This document shows positions 34,595 to 41,191 of a DNA stretch of 64,000 nt, piece after piece; within the stretch, counting starts at the first letter, position 1; each line of letters starts with the position of its first letter. Origin of the DNA: Halorhabdus salina (GTDB lineage: Archaea > Halobacteriota > Halobacteria > Halobacteriales > Haloarculaceae); NCBI RefSeq assembly GCF_013839425.1, contig NZ_JACDNP010000003.1, forward strand, positions 275,803 to 339,802, in the 5' to 3' direction. Made by a program: the position numbers and the translations under genes. The notes beneath the pieces are model-generated. The model was not told where the DNA came from. It saw only the letters and a program-made list of their open reading frames with translations, and searched no databases.

Positions 34595-35122
34595 ATGGTA
34601 AACACCGAGGTGGATACGACCCTGTTCGGGACAGACGTATCGTACGAGATAGATGGCCGATGGCTGGCGTATTTCACGTTCCTGTTACGCTTGATGGTCG
34701 GCTGGTGGTTCTTCCACGCCGGCATCACGAAGATACTGGAGAGCGGCGTCTCCTACAACGCCAGTTGGTTCGTCGCCCAGGAGGGGCTCGTACTCTCGCC
34801 GATCATGAACCTCTTCCAGTCGGGCATCCCGTATGGGATCGTCCAGTTCATGATTCCGGTCGGTGAGACCTTGATCGGCCTCGGCATCCTGGTCGGGTGT
34901 CTCGTCAGGCTCGCGTCGTTCTTCGGCGCGTTCCTGATGATCTTCTTCGTGACCACCAACCGCGGTTGGGGTCACGGGTTCGTCAACAGCGACATGATGG
35001 GGCTGCTGTTGTTCGTCGCGATGATCGTTCTGGCCGCTGGTCGGATCTGGGGTATCGACGCGTTCCTAGAGAAGACAAGCTTTGTCCAGAACTACCCCCG
35101 ACTGCGGTACCTACTCGGCTAA
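34595..35122 (+). CDS. DoxX/DoxD-family membrane protein
   Basis: A 175-residue protein with four predicted helices. Family marks are LLRLMVGWWFFHAGITKIL near the N-terminus, PVGETLIGLGILVGCLVRLASFFGA in the middle and FVNSDMMGLLLFVAMIVLAAGRIWGIDAFL at the end. DoxD is a thiosulfate:quinone oxidoreductase subunit in Acidianus; most DoxX relatives are of unknown redox role. It is followed by a small membrane protein after 14 bp and then by sufS, so a link to sulfur or redox metabolism is possible. Confidence 0.82.
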   Translation: MVNTEVDTTLFGTDVSYEIDGRWLAYFTFLLRLMVGWWFFHAGITKILESGVSYNASWFVAQEGLVLSPIMNLFQSGIPYGIVQFMIPVGETLIGLGILVGCLVRLASFFGAFLMIFFVTTNRGWGHGFVNSDMMGLLLFVAMIVLAAGRIWGIDAFLEKTSFVQNYPRLRYLLG

Positions 35123-35136
35123 GGAGGTGACAAGAT

Positions 35137-35415
35137 ATGTCAACTAACACTAACACGGAAGAAACGCTGGCCGACCAGATCGCAATGGGGCTCGGCGGCG
35201 GCCTGATGATCCTTGGTGTCGTTATCACCGGGATCATCGAGGTCTTCAGCGGAAGTCCGTACAGCCCGACCTCGACACTCGAAGATGGAACGATCGTCGT
35301 CGCCGAAGGAGTCACGATCGATCCGTACATCCGGGCGGTGCTGATCACTATCGGTGCGGCCATCCTCATGCTGTTCGCGATCTACGCGTTCGCGACGAAA
35401 CAGCATCTCGACTGA
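35137..35415 (+). CDS. small membrane protein in operon with DoxX
   Basis: A 92-residue protein with two membrane helices (about residues 17-37 and 66-86) separated by a 25-residue external loop (GSPYSPTSTLEDGTIVVAEG). The ribosome-binding site GGAGGTGA lies just before its ATG in the 14-bp gap. It probably partners the DoxX protein, as small second subunits do in related loci. No family recognised. Confidence 0.65.
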   Translation: MSTNTNTEETLADQIAMGLGGGLMILGVVITGIIEVFSGSPYSPTSTLEDGTIVVAEGVTIDPYIRAVLITIGAAILMLFAIYAFATKQHLD

Positions 35416-35502
35416 TCGCCCGTTCGCTCCCCGTTTTGCGGTCGCCCACCTCTTTTAGGCGGACCGAAGGACAGTTTTGTCTGGCTCCCCGACCAGGACG
35501 TA

Positions 35503-36747
35503 ATGACTGTCAGTGAACCGGGTGCGCTGGATGTCGCGTCGATACGCGAGGATTTCCCCGTGCTGGACCGGGAGTTCGACGGCACGCCGCTGGTCTATCT
35601 CGACAACGCGGCGACGACCCAGACGCCCCAGCAGGTCATCGACGCCATCAGTGAGTACTACGAGACCTACAACGCCAACGTCCATCGGGGCCTTCACCAG
35701 CTTAGTCAAGAGGCATCGATCGCCTACGAGGAAGCCCACGACACCGTCGCTGAATTTGTCGGTGCCGCGGGCCGCGAGGAACTGATCTTCACCGGCAACA
35801 CCACCGAGTCCGAGAATCTGGTGGCCTACGCCTGGGGCCTGAACGAACTTGGGCCCGGCGACGAAGTCGTCCTGACGGAGATGGAACACCACGCCTCGCT
35901 GGTTACCTGGCAGCAGATCGCGAAGAAAACCGGCGCGACGGTGCGATATATTCGGGTGACTGAGGACGGCCACCTCGACTTGGACCACGCAAAGAAGTTG
36001 ATTGGCTCCGATACCAAACTGGTCTCGGTGCTACACGTCTCGAATACCCTCGGGACGATCAACCCCGTCGCGGACCTGGCCGACCTCGCGCACGCACACG
36101 ACGCGTTGATTTTCGTCGACGGGGCCCAGGCGGTTCCCAACCGACCGGTCGATGTCGAGGCCATCGACGCGGACTTTTATGCGTTCTCCGGGCACAAAAT
36201 GGCCGGCCCGACCGGGATCGGCGCGCTGTACGGCAAACAGGCCATTCTGGAAGCCATGGAGCCGTTCAACTACGGCGGCGACATGATCACGAAGGTCACC
36301 TTCGATGACGCCACCTGGAACGACCTGCCCTGGAAGTTCGAGGCCGGGACGCCCAAAATCGCCCAGGGGATCGCGCTGGCGGAAGCCGTCGAGTATCTGG
36401 ATGACATCGGTATGGAGGCGATCGCCCGCCACGAGAACGAACTCGCCCAGTACACGCTCGACCGACTCGCCGAATTCGACGACATCGAGACGTTCGGTCC
36501 GCCTGCGGGCACAGAGCGTGGCGGTCTCGTCTCGTTCAACCTGGGCACCGTCCACGCCCACGACCTCTCGTCGATCCTCAACGACTACGCGGTCGCGATC
36601 CGGGCGGGCGATCACTGCACCCAGCCGCTCCACGACAAACTCGGTGTCGCCGCGACGGCCCGAGCCTCGTTCTACATCTATAACACGCGCGAGGAGATCG
36701 ACGTGCTGATCGACGCCATGGACGACGCCCGGGAACTGTTTGCCTGA
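35503..36747 (+). CDS. sufS: SufS-type cysteine desulfurase
   Basis: A 414-residue class II PLP aminotransferase-fold enzyme. PLP lysine is K232 in SGHKMAGPTGIGALYG and the persulfide cysteine is C372 in RAGDHCTQPLHDKLGV, in the SufS/CsdA arrangement. It provides sulfur for Fe-S assembly, here presumably with the SufU encoded 3.5 kb downstream. The two genes are separated by two PH-like genes on the opposite strand. Immediately after its stop codon lies a hairpin-rich element ending in a second copy of its last codons. Confidence 0.95.
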   Translation: MTVSEPGALDVASIREDFPVLDREFDGTPLVYLDNAATTQTPQQVIDAISEYYETYNANVHRGLHQLSQEASIAYEEAHDTVAEFVGAAGREELIFTGNTTESENLVAYAWGLNELGPGDEVVLTEMEHHASLVTWQQIAKKTGATVRYIRVTEDGHLDLDHAKKLIGSDTKLVSVLHVSNTLGTINPVADLADLAHAHDALIFVDGAQAVPNRPVDVEAIDADFYAFSGHKMAGPTGIGALYGKQAILEAMEPFNYGGDMITKVTFDDATWNDLPWKFEAGTPKIAQGIALAEAVEYLDDIGMEAIARHENELAQYTLDRLAEFDDIETFGPPAGTERGGLVSFNLGTVHAHDLSSILNDYAVAIRAGDHCTQPLHDKLGVAATARASFYIYNTREEIDVLIDAMDDARELFA

Positions 36748-36751
36748 ACGT

Positions 36752-36921
36752 ACGCGGCCTGTGGCCGCGTTTCGCCGATCCCGAGGCGGTGCCGAGGGAT
36801 CGGATTTTTGGTCCAGATTTTTGCCGCGAGCGGGTTGCGGGCCGATCGGCCCGCAACCGAATGACGTGGCGGTGAAACCGCCACGCGGTCGCCTTCGGCG
36901 ACCCGAGGCCGAAAAAGGTGG
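36752..36921 (+). repeat. hairpin-array element after sufS (copy A)
   Basis: Begins four bases after the sufS stop. It contains five inverted repeats in a row: 36752-36770 (8-bp stem, 3-nt loop), 36775-36803 (CCGATCCC/GGGATCGG), 36833-36858 (a perfect 26-bp palindrome), 36865-36885 (9-bp stem) and 36887-36903 (7-bp stem). Between the second and third lies box 1, TTTTTGGTCCAGATTTTTGC (36805-36824), and at the end box 2, GAAAAAGGTGG (36911-36921). Both boxes recur in the element after pitA. The two T5 tracts would also suit an archaeal terminator. Confidence 0.7.
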
Positions 36922-36925
36922 CGAG

Positions 36926-36958
36926 GCGATAGACGACGCCAGAGAGCTGTTCGGATAG
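36926..36958 (+). pseudogene. second copy of the sufS C-terminal codons
   Basis: Eleven codons reading A-I-D-D-A-R-E-L-F-G-stop, matching the real sufS end A-M-D-D-A-R-E-L-F-A-stop at 36715-36747. The GACGACGCC core is identical, while the flanks differ mostly at third positions (CGG/AGA, GAA/GAG, TTT/TTC) and the stop differs (TGA/TAG). It has no start of its own and is separated from sufS by the hairpin element. Confidence 0.65.
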
Positions 36959-37006
36959 ACCGAATCGACGGAAGATCGAACGGCTGGCCACGACCCCAAA
37001 CGACGC

Positions 37007-38323
37007 TCAGTCGCCGCCCCACTCCCACTTGGTCCGGTCGATCTTTTCCTCGATCGCGTCGATCTGCTTCTCGTAGTCGGCGGCGTCGATCGACGATGCC
37101 GTCTCGGCCACAGACTGGGCCTCCTGCAGGCGATCGACTGCTCGCTCGTAGTGTTCCCTGGCGTCCTCGGCATCCTCGTCTTCGAGTTTCTCGCCCGTGG
37201 TTTCGAGTTGCTCAGCGTGGGTCTCTAACGCCCCGACTGTCGAGGCCGCGATCGACGACAGGTCGACAGCCACGTCGAGCGTCGCGACGCCATCGGTCCG
37301 ATTCCAGCCCGCTTCGCTAGCGGCGCTGATCCGGCGAAACGCGTCGAGCCAGCGTGTCGCAGCGGCGTCAGGCTGATCGGCTTCCTGGGCAACTTCGACC
37401 GTCTTGGTCGTCGCCGAGACGTATTGTTCGTCGAGGCCCTCGACGCGATCGGCCAGCGAGTCGATCCGCTCGCCAGCGGTTTCGGGCGTTGACTCGACGT
37501 TGTCGATCGCCTCACGGAGTGTCGAAACGGCCCGGGAAGCTGTCGTATACGCTCTACAGAACGTCTCGAAGTCTTCGGCTACTAGCCTGTCTTCGGCCCG
37601 ATCGATGTCGGTCTCGCCGCGGTCCAGCCAGACGGTAACGTACCGACGATCGCACTCCCGGGCGACAGATTCGATGCGTTCGTCGAGTTTCTTGGCTAGC
37701 ACGTCGTCGCCCTCGTTACCGAGTGGATGAGCATCGTCGAGCCGGCTAACGTGATGGCGTGCCTCCGAGAGCTGCGATCGTACGCGCAGGCGGAGGTCGT
37801 TTTGCGCGGTGGTTGCGAATCGCTGCTCTGACTCCCCTAGAATCTGTGATTCCAGCGTGTCGATCACATCCCGAGCAGCCGAAATGGACTGCTCGACGGA
37901 TCGGTATACGTCAGCAACGCTCTGGATATACTCCGTGACCGTTTCGGCGTCTCCCTCCGTTGGCGAGAAGTGAATCGACTCCTCGTCGTGGCCGACGACA
38001 AGTTTGGTGTTCAGAAAGCCACTCTTTAAATGACATGTCGTGATCGACTCGAAATCGAAGTCGATTTCGACGGCCTCGGGCTGGTCGCCCAGTATAACCA
38101 GCAGTCGCTCGTCGGTCACGACAAGATAGGCATCGTGGTCACTCTCTGGCTCGACTGTTGTCGTTCGGCCTTCAGTCGTATGCTCGACGCTATCGCTGGC
38201 CAAGACGTGCTTGGGGCGTTCCCCGTTGTCGAGTAATTCGGCGAAGGGGCCGGCGTCCAACTCGGCCTCGCTGTCGGTCCCACCGATTAACGATCCCGAA
38301 AGGTCGTTTACTTTCTCGAACAT
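37007..38323 (-). CDS. PH-like/coiled-coil protein, paralogue 1
   Basis: A 438-residue protein. Residues about 45-135 resemble a small bacterial PH-like domain (TTTVEPESDHDAYLVVTDERLLVILG, then SGFLNTKLVVGH and IHFSPTEGDAE). The remainder is a long helical, coiled-coil region, ending in a tryptophan-containing tail TKWEWGGD. It has no enzyme motif, signal peptide or membrane helix. Aligned end to end with the next gene upstream on this strand (38796-40052). It lies between sufS and sufU but on the opposite strand; any link to Fe-S assembly is contextual. Confidence 0.7.
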   Translation of the reverse strand: MFEKVNDLSGSLIGGTDSEAELDAGPFAELLDNGERPKHVLASDSVEHTTEGRTTTVEPESDHDAYLVVTDERLLVILGDQPEAVEIDFDFESITTCHLKSGFLNTKLVVGHDEESIHFSPTEGDAETVTEYIQSVADVYRSVEQSISAARDVIDTLESQILGESEQRFATTAQNDLRLRVRSQLSEARHHVSRLDDAHPLGNEGDDVLAKKLDERIESVARECDRRYVTVWLDRGETDIDRAEDRLVAEDFETFCRAYTTASRAVSTLREAIDNVESTPETAGERIDSLADRVEGLDEQYVSATTKTVEVAQEADQPDAAATRWLDAFRRISAASEAGWNRTDGVATLDVAVDLSSIAASTVGALETHAEQLETTGEKLEDEDAEDAREHYERAVDRLQEAQSVAETASSIDAADYEKQIDAIEEKIDRTKWEWGGD

Positions 38324-38479
38324 AGTCACTTGACGATCGTCATTGCTTACCCCAAACTGTACAGACGTGGGATATTAATAGTGCGCCTTTCGGTGGGTAC
38401 CGTACGAAGAATCTGGCCACTGCTGCACTCGCTTGCTGGGGGCGTTTTTCGGCAACGCCTACAGATACGTCCCAGAGGT

Positions 38480-38557
38480 ATCGGCGGCAGCAGTATGTAC
38501 TGACAGCAGATCCCCAATCACGACACGAGCCCACACCATTACGGTGCAATCGAGGAA
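38480..38557 (+). pseudogene. degenerate 5' fragment of sufU
   Basis: About 78 bp that align with the beginning of the intact sufU at 40217-40295: ATCGGCGGCAGC, then ATGTAC-TGA-CAGCAGATC where sufU has ATGTATCGACAGCAAATC, and ending CAATCGAGGA for GAGATCGAGGA. In the sufU frame the second codon after ATG is TAC and the third is TGA, so it is dead. It lies about the same distance from the start of paralogue 1 (about 170 bp) as sufU does from paralogue 2 (about 180 bp). The rest of the 38330-38795 gap shows no gene. Confidence 0.65.
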
Positions 38558-38795
38558 AGCAGCTCTGGTATTTCTCAGGATACAGCCCCGACGGTACCGG
38601 AACGACTTACAGCAGCGGCCAGGAACTGACGCTGCTGGATCTTAGTGACTCGGCCCGTGACACACGTGTCTGTATGTCTCCGTTGTGTGGCTCCCTGGCC
38701 CGGCTCGATCTCTGGGGGCCGACTGGAAGGCCCCTGGACTGCCCAGTGGCGGCTATGGCCTGTGATTGGTCGAACAGAGCAGCCACTGCGAGTGC

Positions 38796-40052
38796 TCAGT
38801 CTTTTCCCCACTCCCACTCAGTGACTTCGACCTTCTCTTTGAGGTCTGTGAGCTGCCGGTCGATAGCTGTACTCTCGCCGACTGGCTGTGTTTCGACGAT
38901 CTCCCGGGCCTGGCGGAGGCGCGCTATCGCCTGCTCGAAGTGACTCCGGGCTTCAGCGGTATCGGTCTCGAGTTGTCGCTCACCTGCTGCCTGGAGGGTG
39001 TCGGCGTGGCGCTTTAACGCGTCGACTGTCGCCTCGGCGATCTGTTCGATCTCCGAGAGCGGCAGGGAAAGCGAATCGACTGCCGTCTTCCAGTGGGCTT
39101 TACGAGCGGCCGTCACGCGCCGGTAGGTTTCGAGCCAGGAGTCGGCAGTCACCGCAGGGTCGTCACTCTCTGTTGCGTTCTCGTGTGCGGTACGGGTTGA
39201 ATCGACATACGCCACAGCGAACTGTTCAACCTCGTTGGCCTTCTCGGTAACCTCGTCAGTCACTCCTCCAGACGGAGTATCGAGGTCAGCAAGCACATCC
39301 CGCACCGAATCCAGCGCGTCTACGGCCTCGACGTACGCTTCGCAGAATGTCGTGTACTCGTTCTGTTCGAGCGCCATCTCGGCCCGCTCGACTGTGTCGC
39401 TAACGCGGTCGATCCAAGCGTCGGCATACCGTCGGTTGAGTTCCGCATCGACGGTTTCAATCCGCTCGAGGAGCCGATCTGTCTGAACCTTCTCTCGTGT
39501 GACTGACTGGCGTGCGTCGGATAATTCTGATTGGATCTGGAGGCGAAGATATCCGATCTTTCCGCCCTCACGGACCTTCGATTCGAGTTCCTCGGTCATT
39601 TCCTTGGCCGACGAGATAGCGTCTTCGACATCAGAGTACGCCTCTGCCATCACCGTAATGTATTCTGCGACCGCTTCCGCATCGCCATGTGTGGGGGATA
39701 CCCGGATCGACTGCTCTCCTTGCTCGACTACCAGAGTCGTATTTAGCAATCCGCTGTCGACTGCTGCTCGTGATATTGCTCGTAACTCAAACTCGATCTC
39801 GCAGTCAGAGGGTTGTTCTCCGAGAACGACCAACACGCGCTCATCGGTTGCGATCAGATAGGCATGATACTCACCGTCGGGTTCAACTGTGGTCGTTCGT
39901 TCTGCCGTCGCATATTCGACGCTTTCACCCACCAAGACGTCCCTGGCCTGCTCGTGTTCTTTCAGTAATCCTTCTATCGGACCGTTTCCCGAACCAGTCG
40001 TAGCAACGCTCCCTAGTGCTGTATCCGGCAACTCCTGTATGCTATCGAACAT
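38796..40052 (-). CDS. PH-like/coiled-coil protein, paralogue 2
   Basis: A 418-residue paralogue of the 37007-38323 gene: TTTVEPDGEYHAYLIATDERVLVVLGEQP, SGLLNTTLVVEQGEQSIRVSPTHGDAEAVAEYI, the same long helical region and the same tail (VTEWEWGKD). Divergence is substantial, so the duplication is not recent. Its start faces the sufU start across 158 bp, so the two could share a regulatory region (TATAATATTA near 40105). Function unknown. Confidence 0.7.
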   Translation of the reverse strand: MFDSIQELPDTALGSVATTGSGNGPIEGLLKEHEQARDVLVGESVEYATAERTTTVEPDGEYHAYLIATDERVLVVLGEQPSDCEIEFELRAISRAAVDSGLLNTTLVVEQGEQSIRVSPTHGDAEAVAEYITVMAEAYSDVEDAISSAKEMTEELESKVREGGKIGYLRLQIQSELSDARQSVTREKVQTDRLLERIETVDAELNRRYADAWIDRVSDTVERAEMALEQNEYTTFCEAYVEAVDALDSVRDVLADLDTPSGGVTDEVTEKANEVEQFAVAYVDSTRTAHENATESDDPAVTADSWLETYRRVTAARKAHWKTAVDSLSLPLSEIEQIAEATVDALKRHADTLQAAGERQLETDTAEARSHFEQAIARLRQAREIVETQPVGESTAIDRQLTDLKEKVEVTEWEWGKD

Positions 40053-40210
40053 TCACATGCCCCTTCTTTGTAAGCAATAACGTGATAAAGTGTCCGGGGG
40101 GCTATAATATTACTGATGGGATTTATGTTACGACGCCGTGACTCAGATTTCTCATGATAGGTTTTGCCGCGGAACGCTTTTCCGCCGGTATCGCTAATCT
40201 GGACGTACCA

Positions 40211-40645
40211 ATGGGCATCGGCGGCAGCGATATGTATCGACAGCAAATCCTCGATCACTACAAGAACCCACGCAATTACGGCGAGATCGAGGACGCGACG
40301 TTCACCCACGTCGGCGAGAACCCGATGTGTGGCGACACTATCGAGATGGATGTCGTCCTCGACGACGACGAAGAGACTATCGAAGCCATCGCGTTCCAGG
40401 GAGATGGCTGTGCGATCTCCCAGGCGTCGGCGTCGATGCTCTCGAAACGGCTTGAGGGCATGACGATCGAGGAGCTAGAGACGATGGACCGTGACGACGT
40501 CATCGACATGCTCGGCGTCGACATCTCTCCGATGCGCGTCAAGTGTGCCGTCCTGGCCGAAAAGGTCGCCCAAGACGGCGCGGAGATTTACTTCGGCGAG
40601 AAGGATCTCGAAGAGACGACCACCGAGGACGACGATCCCGAATAG
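40211..40645 (+). CDS. sufU: SufU-type Fe-S cluster assembly protein
   Basis: A 144-residue U-type scaffold/zinc-dependent sulfurtransferase. Ligands are C40 and D42 (NPMCGD), C67 (GDGCAIS) and C112 (RVKCAVLAEK), the SufU Cys-Asp-Cys-Cys set. N-terminus MYRQQILDHYKNPRNYGE is typical. The start ATG 40211 gives a seven-residue glycine-rich lead; ATG 40232 is an alternative. The C-terminus is acidic. It should take sulfur from SufS, encoded upstream in the same locus. Confidence 0.93.
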   Translation: MGIGGSDMYRQQILDHYKNPRNYGEIEDATFTHVGENPMCGDTIEMDVVLDDDEETIEAIAFQGDGCAISQASASMLSKRLEGMTIEELETMDRDDVIDMLGVDISPMRVKCAVLAEKVAQDGAEIYFGEKDLEETTTEDDDPE

Positions 40646-40655
40646 CCAGCGTGAG

Positions 40656-41006
40656 TCAGTCCGAGGAGTCGACCACCGTTTTTTCGCCGTCGTCACCGAC
40701 GAGCGTGACGTCGTGGTTCGTGTGACGCGCGTGCGTAGTGGCCCAGCGACGGGCCCCACGTTCTTCTAAGCGCTGTACTGATTCGGGACAGTGCCGACAA
40801 TCGGCCTGCCAGACGGCAAGGCCATCCGGGAAGTGGCCGGTGTGCCGTTGATGATCGAGTGCGAACTGTTCGAGTGCCTGGTTGCCGACGGCCATCTCTT
40901 CGAGTTCGTACTCAAGTTCCCATTCGCGGTCACAGCGCTCGCAGGTGACGGTGGGCAGGTCGTCGACAACGTCCGGATCGGTCCCAAGGTCGTCGTCATC
41001 AGTCAT
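40656..41006 (-). CDS. zinc-finger haloarchaeal protein of unknown function
   Basis: A 116-residue acidic protein with TCERCDREWELEYELEEMAVGNQALEQFALDHQRHTGHFPDG followed by ADCRHCPESV. The two CxxC pairs and the two HxxxH-like histidine groups suggest one or two zinc sites. It converges with sufU with 10 bp between stops. No characterised homologue is known to me. Confidence 0.7.
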   Translation of the reverse strand: MTDDDDLGTDPDVVDDLPTVTCERCDREWELEYELEEMAVGNQALEQFALDHQRHTGHFPDGLAVWQADCRHCPESVQRLEERGARRWATTHARHTNHDVTLVGDDGEKTVVDSSD

Positions 41007-41049
41007 ATCTCAGCCTAGTGAGGCAAGCACTTGAGGGCTATCGTGTTTG

Positions 41050-41091
41050 TCAGGCAAGAAAGATGTGCCGTGGTCGATCGGCCAATACCTC
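41050..41091 (-). pseudogene. second copy of the pitA C-terminal codons
   Basis: Reading on the minus strand, E-V-L-A-D-R-P-R-H-I-F-L-A-stop, matching the true pitA end E-V-L-A-D-R-P-R-H-V-F-L-A-stop at 41192-41233. The first 17 bases of both copies are identical (CGATCGGCCAATACCTC on the plus strand, at 41075-41091 and 41217-41233); the remaining codons differ almost only at synonymous positions and in the stop (TGA versus TAG). Confidence 0.7.
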
Positions 41092-41191
41092 CAACGACCA
41101 CCTTTTTCCGTCGGGTGGCTCGCTATGCTCGCTACCGCTCGCGCAAAAATCTGGCCCAAAAAAGCGCTCGCTCCAACCGTCGCTCGCGCTA
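41092..41191 (-). repeat. short element after pitA (copy B)
   Basis: About 100 bp between the real pitA stop and the duplicated tail. Reading in the gene's direction it contains TTTTTGGGCCAGATTTTTGC (41162-41143), then a GCGAGCGG motif, then GAAAAAGGTGG (41108-41098). These are the same boxes, in the same order and orientation relative to the gene, as in copy A after sufS. The DNA around them is rich in GCGAG/CTCGC repeats rather than long perfect hairpins. Confidence 0.7.

Noticed and set aside
36740..36958. A 72-residue ORF after sufS as a real gene
   Set aside because: Its body is translated hairpin DNA; only the last ten codons resemble protein, and those copy the sufS tail.
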